Below are positions 46,212-54,730 of a DNA stretch of 64,000 nt, piece after piece. Each line of letters begins with the position of its first letter. The stretch's first letter is position 1. The DNA is from JACCYI01 sp963828075. GTDB lineage: Bacteria > Actinomycetota > Thermoleophilia > Solirubrobacterales > Solirubrobacteraceae. The position numbers and the translations under genes are program-made. The notes beneath the pieces are model-generated. The model searched no databases, was not told the origin of the DNA, and saw only the letters and a list, made by a program, of their open reading frames with translations. The DNA lies in NCBI GenBank assembly GCA_963828075.1, contig CAWHDH010000017.1:372001-436000 (forward strand), written 5' to 3'.

Positions 46212-47486
46212 TTGGCCGACCACCAGCTCACCGAGCTCGGCTCGGGGCTGCGGATCGTCACGGAGCGAATGCCCTCCGTGCGGTCCGCAGCCCTCGGCTT
46301 CTTCGTCGGGGCCGGCTCGCGCGGTGAGACGGATTCCGAGGCGGGGCTCTCGCACTTCCTCGAGCACATGCTGTTCCGCGGCACCGAGCGCTTCGGCTCC
46401 GCGGAGATCGACGAGCTGTTCGACGGGATGGGCGCCGAGCTCAACGCCGGCACCGACAAGGAGACCACCACGGTCTACGCGCGCATGCTCGACCAGCACC
46501 TCCCGCGCGCGTTCGACGTGATGGCCGACATGGTGTGGCGGCCGGTGTTCCGCGATGTCGACCCCGAGCGCGCCGTGGTGCTCGAGGAGATCGCGATGTA
46601 CGAGGACGAGCCGCAGGAGTCCGTCTTCGACGCGCTCGGAGAGGCCGTCTTCGGCGCCCACCCGCTCGGCCGCGCGATCATCGGCCACGCGCCGGTGATC
46701 GCGGGAACGCCGGTCGAGGAGATCGCCGCCTTCCACGCGCGGCGCTACGTGCCGAGCGCGGTGGTCGTGGCGGCAGCCGGCTCGGTCGATCACGACGCCG
46801 TCGTCGAGCTGGCCGAGCGCACGCTCGGCGAGCTGCGCGCCGGCGCCGCCGCGCCGGCGGTCGAGGTGGCGCCGACCGACCCGCCGCCGACCCTGCGCTT
46901 CCAGCGCAAGGACACCGAGCAGTGCCACGTCTGCATCGGCGGGCCCGGATTGCCGCGGGCCGACGACCGCCGCTACGCCGCCCGGGTCCTCGACGCGATC
47001 TTCGGCGGGCTGTCGTCGTCGCGGCTGTTCCAGGCGGTGCGCGAGGACCGCGGCCTCGCCTACGCCGTCTACTCGTTCACCGGCCAGTACGCCGACACGG
47101 GCCAGGTCGGCCTCTACGTCGGCACGCGCCCGGAGAACCTCGACGAGGCGATGGAGGTCGTCGCGGTCGAGCTCGAGCGGTTGCGCGAGGAGCCTGCGAC
47201 GCCCGAGGAGCTCGCGCGCACCAAGGAGAACGTCAAGGCGCGCGTCGTGCTCGGCCTCGAGTCCTCCGGCGCGCGGATGAACCGCCTCGGCGGCTCGGTC
47301 CTGTTCGGCCTCCCACTGCTCGAGACCGACGAGCTGATGGCCCGCGTCGACGCGGTCACGCTGGACGATCTGCGCGAACTGGCCGCGGAGCTGTGGCCCG
47401 CCGAGCGCCTGAGCGCCGCCGGCATCGGGCCGGACGAGCAGGCCTTCCGCGCCGCCGTCGCGCGCGCCTGCCCCTCGGCGGCATGA
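46212..47486 (+). CDS. M16 (pitrilysin-like) zinc peptidase
   Basis: Product of 424 residues. The inverted zinc motif HxxEH is at His48, Glu51, His52 in GLSHFLEHMLFRGT, with a downstream EEIAMYEDEP supplying the third ligand. The C-terminal half has GGPGLPRADDRR and RLFQAVREDRGLAYAV, the structural half of processing-peptidase-like proteins. The TTG start follows the pnp TAG with no gap, the usual pnp-M16-dapB arrangement in actinobacteria and Firmicutes. Substrate is unknown. Confidence 0.94.
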   Translation: MADHQLTELGSGLRIVTERMPSVRSAALGFFVGAGSRGETDSEAGLSHFLEHMLFRGTERFGSAEIDELFDGMGAELNAGTDKETTTVYARMLDQHLPRAFDVMADMVWRPVFRDVDPERAVVLEEIAMYEDEPQESVFDALGEAVFGAHPLGRAIIGHAPVIAGTPVEEIAAFHARRYVPSAVVVAAAGSVDHDAVVELAERTLGELRAGAAAPAVEVAPTDPPPTLRFQRKDTEQCHVCIGGPGLPRADDRRYAARVLDAIFGGLSSSRLFQAVREDRGLAYAVYSFTGQYADTGQVGLYVGTRPENLDEAMEVVAVELERLREEPATPEELARTKENVKARVVLGLESSGARMNRLGGSVLFGLPLLETDELMARVDAVTLDDLRELAAELWPAERLSAAGIGPDEQAFRAAVARACPSAA

Positions 47487-48136
47487 ACGTCGCCGTCGCC
47501 GGCGCGGCGGGCAAGGTCGGCCGCGCGGTCTGCGCGGCCGTCGAGGCCGCGGACGACCTCGTGCTCAGCGGGCGCGCCGACCCGACGCTCGGCGTCGGGC
47601 TCGAGGAGGTGCTCGCCGACGCCGACGTCGTCGTCGACTTCACCCGCCCCGATCAGGCGCTCGCCAACGCGCAGGCCTGCCTGGAAGCTGGGGTCCACGT
47701 GGTGATCGGGACGACGGGCTTCGACGTCGACGCGCTCCGCGACGTCGCCGAGCGCGCCTCGGCCAACGCCTTCGTCGCGCCCAACTTCGCGATCGGCGCC
47801 GTGCTGATGATGCGCTTCGCCGCCGAGGCGTCGCGCCACATGGCACACGCCGAGATCATCGAGGCGCACAACCCGGCCAAGCTCGATGCCCCCTCGGGCA
47901 CCGCCGCGCGCACGGCCGCGCTGATGGAGGGCGACGTCCCGATCCACTCCGTCCGCCTGACCGGCGTGGTCGCCGACCAGCAGGTGATCCTCGGCGACGT
48001 CGGGCAGACGCTGACGATCGAGCACCGTACCACCGACCGGGCGGCCTTCACCCCGGGCGTCCTGCTCGCCGTCCGGCGCGTCGCGACGCTGCCCGACCGC
48101 CTGACGGTCGGGCTCGAGCACCTGCTGGACGCTTGA
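47483..48136 (+). CDS. dapB: 4-hydroxy-tetrahydrodipicolinate reductase
   Basis: Product of 217 residues, short for DapB. The nucleotide-binding motif is VAGAAGKVGRAV, followed by VVVDFTRP and IGTTGF. The active-site stretch is EAHNPAKLDAPSGTA: His129 and Lys133 are present, but the second His of the usual EAHH is Asn130. It is the second enzyme of the lysine/diaminopimelate branch, and dapA lies 1.1 kb downstream. The ATG overlaps the peptidase stop (ATGA). Confidence 0.94.
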   Translation: MNVAVAGAAGKVGRAVCAAVEAADDLVLSGRADPTLGVGLEEVLADADVVVDFTRPDQALANAQACLEAGVHVVIGTTGFDVDALRDVAERASANAFVAPNFAIGAVLMMRFAAEASRHMAHAEIIEAHNPAKLDAPSGTAARTAALMEGDVPIHSVRLTGVVADQQVILGDVGQTLTIEHRTTDRAAFTPGVLLAVRRVATLPDRLTVGLEHLLDA

Positions 48137-48462
48137 CCGCGCCGCCCCCGCTCGTCGCCGTCACCGACCATGCGGTCGAGCGCTACCGCCAGCGCGTGCG
48201 CGGTGCGCTGGACCCCCGCCCGGAGATCGCCGGCCGCGTGAGCGCGGCGTGGGCCGCCGGCGAGGTCTCGACCGAGCCGCCGACGGGCGCGGCGGCGCAG
48301 CGCGGGTCGGTCTACGTCCGCGATGGTCGGATCGTGTACGTCTGCCTGCACGACCGGCCGCGCGGCGAGCTCGTCGTCATCACGCTGTGGGAGGAGGGCG
48401 AGGCGCCCGAGGTGCCCCGCCTCTTTACGGATGCGATCCGCGACCGGCGGCGCGCCCGGTGA
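48133..48462 (+). CDS. Small hypothetical protein after dapB
   Basis: Product of 109 residues from a TTG in a TTGA overlap with dapB. It starts with VAVTDHAVERYRQRVRG, a helix found in several small uncharacterised proteins, and ends in beta strands (GRIVYVCLHDRPRGELVVIT). The layout is a little like DUF4258 or RelE-fold proteins, but I cannot confirm it. The reading frame ends exactly where the 45-bp repeats begin. Confidence 0.6.
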   Translation: MTAPPPLVAVTDHAVERYRQRVRGALDPRPEIAGRVSAAWAAGEVSTEPPTGAAAQRGSVYVRDGRIVYVCLHDRPRGELVVITLWEEGEAPEVPRLFTDAIRDRRRAR

Positions 48463-48683
48463 CGTCGCCCAGAGGACGAGCGCCAGCGAAGTCCGGCCGG
48501 GCGGTAACGTCGCCCAGAGGACGAGCGCCAGCGAAGTCCGGCCGGGCGGTAACGTCGCCCAGAGGACGAGCGCCAGCGAAGTCCGGCCGGGCGGTAACGT
48601 CGCCCAGAGGACGAGCGCCAGCGAAGTCCGGCCGGGCGGTAACGTCGCCCAGAGGACGAGCGCCAGCGAAGTCCGGCCGGGCG
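48462..48683. repeat. Five near-perfect 45-bp tandem repeats
   Basis: Copies start at 48462, 48507, 48552, 48597 and 48642, spaced exactly 45 bp. Each contains ACGTCGCCCAGAGGACGAGC and then GCCAGCGAAGTCCGGCCGGG. I see no differences inside the copies; only the junction bases before the first and after the last differ. Because 45 is a multiple of three, all frames stay open through the array, but no real gene uses it. It ends 7 bases before the -10 box of the next gene. Confidence 0.95.
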
Positions 48684-48690
48684 AAACACC

Positions 48691-48696
48691 TATCCT
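48691..48696 (+). promoter_or_regulatory. -10 box directly after the tandem repeats
   Basis: TATCCT lies 7 bases after the last repeat and 28 bases before the ATG at 48725. The -35 position falls inside the final repeat unit, so repeat number may set upstream promoter context. GAAGGGA precedes the ATG. Confidence 0.5.
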
Positions 48697-48724
48697 CTGT
48701 TGGCAAGCCGACGAAGGGATCGCG

Positions 48725-49186
48725 ATGGGGTTCATGGACAAGGCGAAGAAGCTCGCCGAGCAGGCCCAGGCGAAGGCCGACGAGGTGCAGAAGCAGTTCA
48801 ACGAGCGCCAGGGCGGGAGCTCCGGCGCGCCGTCCGGGCCCGTCGTCGAGTACGACCAGCACGGCCGCCCGATCGGCGAGTCCGCCGCGCCGCCGCCCCC
48901 GCCCGCGCCGGCGTCGCCGACCGCGCCGACGACCCCGATGCCGGCCGCGAGCGCGCCGCCGCCGCCCGCGCCGGTCTCCCCGCCTGGGCCGACCCCCGCG
49001 CCCGCCGCGAGCGCCCCGCCGCCAGGCTTCGAATCCGCGACGGAGCCCGGGTTCGAACCCGAGCCCGAGGCCACGGCCGAGTCCGCCGGCCCGCCCGCCC
49101 CGCCGCCCAGCGGCGGGCTCCAGACCCCGGACCGCGAGGACACGGCGCCGCCCAAGATGTCGAGCGGGGACCCGCTCGCAGGCTGA
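48725..49186 (+). CDS. Helical, proline-rich protein of unknown function
   Basis: Product of 153 residues. An amphipathic helix (FMDKAKKLAEQAQAKADEVQ) starts the protein, followed by VVEYDQHGRPIGES and then a long Pro/Ala/Glu-rich, probably disordered tail. Similar small proteins are common beside envelope or phage-shock genes in actinobacteria, but no function is known. The open frame continues upstream through the repeats; the ATG at 48725 is chosen because it follows a promoter and ribosome site. Confidence 0.7.
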   Translation: MGFMDKAKKLAEQAQAKADEVQKQFNERQGGSSGAPSGPVVEYDQHGRPIGESAAPPPPPAPASPTAPTTPMPAASAPPPPAPVSPPGPTPAPAASAPPPGFESATEPGFEPEPEATAESAGPPAPPPSGGLQTPDREDTAPPKMSSGDPLAG

Positions 49187-49231
49187 CATTCATGGCCCGC
49201 TCCGGCGGGCCCACCTGCCAGACTACGCCCC

Positions 49232-50098
49232 ATGCGCCCCTACGAAGGCCTGCTCACGGCCATGGTCACGCCGTTCCACGACGACGGCCGCGTCAACGAG
49301 GAAGCGGCCGTGGCGCTCGGGCGCCATCTCCTCGCCAATGGCTCCGACGGCCTGGTGGTCTGCGGGACGACCGGCGAGGCCTCGACGCTCACCGACGCCG
49401 AGCACATCGGCATGATCGAGCTGATCGCGCGCGAGTTCGGCGACGAGGGCGCGATCGTCGCGGGCACGGGATCCAACGACACCCGCCATGCCATCGAGCT
49501 CACCGAGAAGGCGATCGAGGCGGGCGCCCAGGCGGTCCTGTCGGTCACCGGCTACTACAACAAGCCCAACCTCCGCGGCGTCAAGCGCCACTACGAGGAG
49601 GTCGCCCGCGCCGCCGGCGACACGCCGGTGATCCTCTACAACATCCCGGGCCGCACGGCGATCAACCTGCCGCCCGACTTCCTCGCCGAGCTCGCGCAGA
49701 TCGACGGGATCGAGGCGGTCAAGCAGGCCAACGACGCCGACCTCGGGCCGATCGACGGGCTCGCCGTCCTGGCCGGCAACGACGGCGTCCTCGCCCGCGT
49801 GCTCGACTTCGGCGGCGCCGGCGGGATCTGCGTCGCCTCGCACGTCGTCGGCCCGCACATGAAGCGGATGTTCGACGAGCCCGATCAGCGCGCCGAGATC
49901 GACGCGTCGCTCCAGGACCTGTTCGCCACGCTCTTCATCACCGCGAGCCCGGCGCCCGTCAAGGCGGCGCTCAACATGCTCGGGCATGACGTCGGCGGCC
50001 TGCGGCTGCCCTTGGTGGAGTGCGACGAGGCGGAGGCCGCCGCCGTCCGCGAGTCGCTCGCCGCGATCGGGTTGCTGGAGGGGGCGCCCGCCCGGTGA
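49232..50098 (+). CDS. dapA: 4-hydroxy-tetrahydrodipicolinate synthase
   Basis: Product of 288 residues, a class I aldolase. The Schiff-base lysine is Lys164 in IEAVKQAND and the catalytic Tyr136 is in ILYNIPGRT; GTTGEASTL binds pyruvate. It condenses pyruvate with aspartate semialdehyde in the lysine/diaminopimelate pathway. A CAGACT box ends 7 bases before the ATG, so the message may be leaderless. The rnj start overlaps the stop (GTGA), a dapA-rnj pairing common in actinobacteria. Confidence 0.97.
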   Translation: MRPYEGLLTAMVTPFHDDGRVNEEAAVALGRHLLANGSDGLVVCGTTGEASTLTDAEHIGMIELIAREFGDEGAIVAGTGSNDTRHAIELTEKAIEAGAQAVLSVTGYYNKPNLRGVKRHYEEVARAAGDTPVILYNIPGRTAINLPPDFLAELAQIDGIEAVKQANDADLGPIDGLAVLAGNDGVLARVLDFGGAGGICVASHVVGPHMKRMFDEPDQRAEIDASLQDLFATLFITASPAPVKAALNMLGHDVGGLRLPLVECDEAEAAAVRESLAAIGLLEGAPAR

Positions 50099-51762
50099 GC
50101 TCCACGCTGCGCGTCCTCCCCCTGGGGGGCCTCGGCGAGATCGGCAAGAACATGACGGTCTTCGAGTACGAGGACCGGATCGTCGTCGTCGACTGCGGCC
50201 TGCGCTTCCCGACGGCCGAGCAGATGGGCATCGACCTCGTCCTGCCCGACTTCCACTACCTCCGCGAGCGCGCCGACGACATCGAGGCGATCGTGATCAC
50301 GCACGGCCACGAGGACCACATCGGCGCCCTGCCGTGGGTCCTGCGCGAGCTGGGGGAGGACAAGATCCCGGTCGTCTACGGCGGCCAGCTGACCATGGCA
50401 ATGGCGCGCTCCAAGCTCGACGAGCACAAGCTGCGCGAGACGCCGCTCGAGGTGCTGCCGGCCGGCGAGGTGGCCGAGGCGGGGCCGTTCGACATCGAGC
50501 TGGTCCACATGACGCACTCGATCCCGGACATGCGGGCGGTCGCGCTGACCACCGACCTCGGGACGATCCTCGTCACGGGCGACTACAAGTTCGACCAGAC
50601 GCCGGTCGACGGCAAGCCCGCCGATGTCGCGCGCCTCGCCGAGCTCGGGCGCGAGGGTGTGCTGCTGCTGTGCGGCGACTCGACGAACGCCGACCGCCAG
50701 GGCTGGAGCCCCTCGGAGTCCGTCGCAGGGCCGCAACTCGAGGCCGTCTTCTCACGCGCCCCCGGCCGGATCGTGGTGACCAGCTTCGCCTCGAACATCC
50801 ACCGCGTCCAGCAGGTCGTCGACGCCGCCGAGGCGCTCGGACGCAAGGTCGCGCTGGTCGGGCGCTCGATGCGCAAGAACGTCAACATCGGCCGCCAGCT
50901 CGGGCACATCACGATCCCCGAGGGCATCCTCGTCCAGGCTCGCGAGATCGATCAGTTCCCCGACGAGTCGCTCGTCGTCATCTCGACCGGCTCCCAGGGC
51001 GAGCCGCTGTCGGCGCTGCGGCGCATGGCGTATCGCGACCACCCGCAGGTCGAGCTCAAGCCTGGCGACACGGTCGTCTTCAGCGCGACGCCGATCCCCG
51101 GCAACGAGCGCGCCGTCAACGAGACGATCGACCGGCTGTACCACATCGGCTGCGACGTCGTGACGACCCGCGACGCGCAGATCCACGCCTCCGGGCACGG
51201 CTACGAGGAGGAGATGAAGCTGATGCTCAACCTCATCCAGCCGCGCTACGTGATGCCGTTCCACGGCGACTACAAGCGGATCCTGCTGCACTCCGCGCTG
51301 GCCGAGGCGGTCGGCGTGGCACCCGAGGCGATCTTCAAGGGCGAGAACGGCCGACCGCTCGAGATCGACGCCGCCGGCGCCGCGTTCGGCGACCGCGAGC
51401 GCGCGGGGATGATCTTCGTCGACGGCGTCGACATCGGCGACGTGGCCGACGTCGCGCTGCGCGACCGCCGGATGCTCTCCGGCGACGGCATCTTCATCGT
51501 CGTCGCGACGATCTCCGAGCAGGACGGAAGCTCCGTCGTCCCGCCCGAGGTGCTCGCGCGCGGCGTGCCGTTCCTCGACGACGACGGCGCGGTGATCGAC
51601 GAACTGCGCTCGGCGGTCGAGGCCTCGCTCGAGCGCGCCGCCGAGCAGAAGATCACCGAGACCGACGTCCTGCAGTCACTCCTGCACGACGACCTCGCGG
51701 CCTTCATCTACGACCGGCTCAGACGCCGGCCGATGGTCCTGCCGGTCGTCGTCGAGGTCTGA
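50095..51762 (+). CDS. rnj: Ribonuclease J
   Basis: Product of 555 residues. A metallo-beta-lactamase core (VLPLGGLGEIGKNM; ITHGHEDHIGALPWV; HSIPDMRAVAL; LVTGDYKFDQ; CGDSTNADRQG) is joined to a beta-CASP domain (IHASGHGYEEEMKLM; PFHGDYKRILLHSALAE) and a C-terminal domain. It has 5' exonuclease and endonuclease activity in mRNA decay and rRNA maturation. The last 87 bases overlap the convergent MFS gene. Confidence 0.97.
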   Translation: MSSTLRVLPLGGLGEIGKNMTVFEYEDRIVVVDCGLRFPTAEQMGIDLVLPDFHYLRERADDIEAIVITHGHEDHIGALPWVLRELGEDKIPVVYGGQLTMAMARSKLDEHKLRETPLEVLPAGEVAEAGPFDIELVHMTHSIPDMRAVALTTDLGTILVTGDYKFDQTPVDGKPADVARLAELGREGVLLLCGDSTNADRQGWSPSESVAGPQLEAVFSRAPGRIVVTSFASNIHRVQQVVDAAEALGRKVALVGRSMRKNVNIGRQLGHITIPEGILVQAREIDQFPDESLVVISTGSQGEPLSALRRMAYRDHPQVELKPGDTVVFSATPIPGNERAVNETIDRLYHIGCDVVTTRDAQIHASGHGYEEEMKLMLNLIQPRYVMPFHGDYKRILLHSALAEAVGVAPEAIFKGENGRPLEIDAAGAAFGDRERAGMIFVDGVDIGDVADVALRDRRMLSGDGIFIVVATISEQDGSSVVPPEVLARGVPFLDDDGAVIDELRSAVEASLERAAEQKITETDVLQSLLHDDLAAFIYDRLRRRPMVLPVVVEV

Positions 51763-53022
51763 CCGGCCGAAGCCACTCACCATGAGCAGGAGCGCACCGA
51801 CGACCAGCGCGAGCACACCCGTGCCCGCGGCGAGGAACGCGACCGGCGGCGACGCCAGCGCGACGATCACCCCGCCGAGCAGGTAGCCGACCCCGGTCGC
51901 AGCCGAGGCGATCGACTCGAGCAGGCCGGTGATGCGCGCCTGCAGGTCGCGCGGCGTCGCCTCCTGCAGCGCGGTCATCACCGAGACCCACTGGATCCCG
52001 TTGCCCACGCCGCCGAGCACCGAGAACGCGCACGCGACCGCGAGCGAGGAAGTGGAGGCCATCCCGAGGTACGCGAAGCCGATCGCGGCCGACGAGAGCA
52101 GCACGAGCGCCGACGGGGAGTGGCGCTTCACGGCGATGAACGCGAGGCTCCCGAGAACGATGCCGGCACCCCACGCGGCGAGTAGCCCGCCGTAGCCCGC
52201 GTCGGTCGTCTCGAGCGTCTCCTTCGCGTAGACGATCTCGATCGGCACGACCAGCGTGAAGCAGACGAGGGCGAGCGCCTGACCCCCCAGGAGAGTCCGG
52301 GTGAAGCGCTCCCGCCGCGCGAACCGCAGCGCCTCGCGGAGCCGCGGCAGGAACGGCTCGCGCTCCTCGTGCGCCGCGGGCAGGTCGGACGCGGTCACGA
52401 GCAGGACGGCGATCAGCGCGAAGGTCGCCGCGTCGACGGCGAGCGCCATCGACACCCCGAGGACCTCGACGAGCACGCCGCCGATCGCCGCACCTCCGAC
52501 CCGCGAGACGGCGAAGCCGACATTGACCAGCCCGTTGCCCTCGCGCAGCAGCCCGCGCGGCGTGAGCACGTCGTTGAGCGCGCTACGGGTCAGGCCGCGC
52601 GCCGTGAGCATGAACACGCCGTCGGCGAACGTGAGCAGAAGGACGAGCGGTAGGAGGAACGAGGTCGCGACGAGCGCCATCAATCCGAACAGCGCCGCCT
52701 CGATCACGTAGATCGCGGGCAGGATCCGGCGCAGTGAACTCTGGTCGAAACGCGCGGTGACGAGCGGAGCGAGGAACGCCGGGAGGAACTCCGCCGCGAC
52801 GAAGAGCGCGGCCGTTGCGAGGGGGTCGCGCGTCTCGGCGTAGACGAGCACCGCAAGCGCCACCAGGCCGATCGAGTCGCCGATCGAATTGACGGTGTAC
52901 GAGGACAGCAAGCGCCCGAACGGGCGGACGCGCAGCGGTGCGAGCGCGTTGCGGATTGGCAAGAGGCTAGTGCAGGCGTCGGCCGTGCAAGGCACCGCAA
53001 GTACGCAATTTGCGTACCCCAT
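51676..53022 (-). CDS. MFS transporter, MFS_3-like
   Basis: Product of up to 448 residues with about ten to twelve membrane helices (PFGRLLSSYTVNSIGDSIGL; LLREGNGLVNVGFAVSRVGG; GLLAAWGAGIVLGSLAFIAV; VSVMTALQEATPRDLQARIT). The GIQWVS...QEATPRDLQARI pattern fits enterobactin-exporter or macrolide-efflux relatives. Substrate is unknown. The ATG at 53022 places the 17-bp palindrome inside the gene; a TTG at 52962 (LPIRNALAPL) may be the true start. It overlaps rnj in the opposite strand. Confidence 0.87.
   Translation of the reverse strand: MGYANCVLAVPCTADACTSLLPIRNALAPLRVRPFGRLLSSYTVNSIGDSIGLVALAVLVYAETRDPLATAALFVAAEFLPAFLAPLVTARFDQSSLRRILPAIYVIEAALFGLMALVATSFLLPLVLLLTFADGVFMLTARGLTRSALNDVLTPRGLLREGNGLVNVGFAVSRVGGAAIGGVLVEVLGVSMALAVDAATFALIAVLLVTASDLPAAHEEREPFLPRLREALRFARRERFTRTLLGGQALALVCFTLVVPIEIVYAKETLETTDAGYGGLLAAWGAGIVLGSLAFIAVKRHSPSALVLLSSAAIGFAYLGMASTSSLAVACAFSVLGGVGNGIQWVSVMTALQEATPRDLQARITGLLESIASAATGVGYLLGGVIVALASPPVAFLAAGTGVLALVVGALLLMVSGFGRSDLDDDRQDHRPASEPVVDEGREVVVQE
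53001..53017. promoter_or_regulatory. 17-bp palindrome between MFS and HD-GYP genes
   Basis: GTACGCAATTTGCGTAC has perfect 8-bp arms around one base. It lies in the divergent control region, 43 bases before the HD-GYP start. It resembles a dimeric repressor site; no adjacent regulator gene is evident. Confidence 0.5.
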
Positions 53023-53059
53023 TAAGGTATTACGTCAGCAGTGCCGATCACGCGGGAGA

Positions 53060-54433
53060 ATGTTGTTCGGGGCAGAACGCATACTGAGGATCGGGCAGGC
53101 AGCGACGCTCGCTGCGTCGGTTGCGGCCGCGGCCACGCTCTCGTCGGCGGATCAGTGGCGACCGCTTCCGCTCTTCATCTCGCTCCTCGCCGTCGCGGTG
53201 CTCAGCGATCTGTTCCGGATCCGCGTGAAGCAGATGTGGATCACCGGCTCCTTCCTGGCGATCGTCGTCGCCACGATTCTGCTCGGCCCGGCTCCAGCCG
53301 TGGCCATCGGCATCCTGACGGCGTGCTCCGATGCCGTCAGCCGCTGGCGCGGGCTCGGCACGGCGCTCTCGAACATCGCGACGTTCGCCGCGTTCCCGCT
53401 GGTCGGCAGCCTCCTCTGCCAGGCCGTCGACGCCCCCGCGATGGCAGCGGCCGAGGATGCGCTCGTCGTCCCGCTGGTCGTCGTGGTGTTCATGCTCACG
53501 AACGCGCTGAACTTCCTACTCGTGGCGATCGACGTGCGTGTCACCGACGGCCACCGGGTGGGGGCGATGTTCCGCGAGGTGTATCTCGCCGTCGCGCCCG
53601 TCGAGTTCGCGGTGAGCCTGCTCGCCGCGGTGGTGGTACTTGGCTACTACCTGCTGGGCGCGGGCGCGATCGCGCTGCTCGCCGTGATCGCCCTCACCTT
53701 CCAGTACCTGATCCGCATCGTTTGGGAGTCCGTGCAGCGCGAGGAGGCGCTGCAGCGACGTACACGTGAGCTGTCGTCGCTGCAGGTGGGGCTCCTGACG
53801 ACCGTGCTGCAGACTCTGTCGCTCCGCGACGCGATGACCGCGCGGCATTCTGCTGCTGTGGCACGCTATTCGCGCGAGATGGCCAAGGAACTCGGCCTCT
53901 CGGATATCGAGCAGGACCTCGTCCACACTGCCGGGCTCCTGCACGACATCGGCAAGTTCATCTTCCCGGACTCGATCCTGTTCGCAGCACGCGGCCTCAC
54001 CGACGACGAGTTCAACATCGTCCGCAAGCATCCCGAGCAGGGCGCGCGGCTCGTCGAGCGGATCGAGGGCTACGGGCCTGTAGCGGAGATCATCCGTGCG
54101 CATCACGAGCGGGTGGACGGCCAGGGCTATCCGCGGCGCCTGGTGCACCACCAGATCCCTTTGGCGTCACGAATCATCTCGATCGCCGACACCTACGACG
54201 TGATGACGTCCCGTGACTCGTATCGGAGCACGGTGAGTTCGGACGTGGCGATCGCGGAGCTTCGCCGGGTCTCCGGTACGCAGCTCGACGGAACGATCGT
54301 CGAGGTGTTCATCCACCTCCTCCAGAGCCGCGGTGTCCAGTTCCGACACGGCGACGATGCGGACTTCGAGGCCGAGCTCAGTTTCGAGCGCCGCGTGACC
54401 GACTACGCGCGGCCGCGTGAGATGGTGGCCTGA
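53060..54433 (+). CDS. Membrane HD-GYP cyclic di-GMP phosphodiesterase
   Basis: Product of 457 residues. Residues about 10-225 hold six to seven hydrophobic helices, a membrane sensor of the MASE type. The HD-GYP domain has TAGLLHDIGKFIFPDS (HD), a later KHPEQGARLVERI, and HHERVDGQGYPRRL (HHE and GYP), all intact, so degradation of cyclic di-GMP is expected. It may oppose the GGDEF protein. The ATG at 53060 follows GCGGGAGA; an upstream in-frame ATG (52889) would lie in the divergent gene. Confidence 0.9.
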   Translation: MLFGAERILRIGQAATLAASVAAAATLSSADQWRPLPLFISLLAVAVLSDLFRIRVKQMWITGSFLAIVVATILLGPAPAVAIGILTACSDAVSRWRGLGTALSNIATFAAFPLVGSLLCQAVDAPAMAAAEDALVVPLVVVVFMLTNALNFLLVAIDVRVTDGHRVGAMFREVYLAVAPVEFAVSLLAAVVVLGYYLLGAGAIALLAVIALTFQYLIRIVWESVQREEALQRRTRELSSLQVGLLTTVLQTLSLRDAMTARHSAAVARYSREMAKELGLSDIEQDLVHTAGLLHDIGKFIFPDSILFAARGLTDDEFNIVRKHPEQGARLVERIEGYGPVAEIIRAHHERVDGQGYPRRLVHHQIPLASRIISIADTYDVMTSRDSYRSTVSSDVAIAELRRVSGTQLDGTIVEVFIHLLQSRGVQFRHGDDADFEAELSFERRVTDYARPREMVA

Positions 54434-54730
54434 GCCGCTGGACGCTTGTTCGACTCAAGGCCAGCGCGGTTCGCGCCGAAGAAATGCTCAGAATGACAAA
54501 GGGCGCCTGAAGGCGCCCGTGTCACTGAATCCTGCGTTGTTGGTACTCAGCGCGAGAAGCCCATTGTCTTGCCCCCTCCTCCGGCCCTTGGTGCTCTAAC
54601 ACCTTTGGCCGGTTCCCGTTTGACGACGACTGACAAGGGGCAATGTACGTGGGCTGCGTAGAAAGCTAAATCGGACATCCGTCTATGGACATTCGTCCAG
54701 AGGCGGAGGCGTTCATCGTCGAGCCGCTTT
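54434..54730. other. Intergenic stretch between convergent HD-GYP and kinase genes
   Basis: About 300 bases of lower GC than the surroundings. The hairpin at 54501-54518 is the only clear structure. Short direct repeats (GGACATCCGTC and GGACATTCGTC) lie near 54673-54700. TTGACG near 54620 could be a -35 but no matched -10 is convincing. No gene or tRNA was found. Confidence 0.5.
54501..54518 (+). terminator. Hairpin terminator after the HD-GYP gene
   Basis: GGGCGCC-TGAA-GGCGCCC forms a perfect 7-bp stem with a tetraloop. It lies 68 bases after the stop. There is no T-run; GC-rich actinobacteria often use such hairpins without one. Confidence 0.6.

Noticed and set aside
48462..48683. CRISPR array
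   Set aside because: The five repeats are directly joined with no unique spacers, and no cas genes are nearby.
48323..48724. Coding extension of the helical Pro-rich protein through the 45-bp repeats
   Set aside because: The frame is open only because 45 is a multiple of three; a promoter and ribosome site lie after the repeats.
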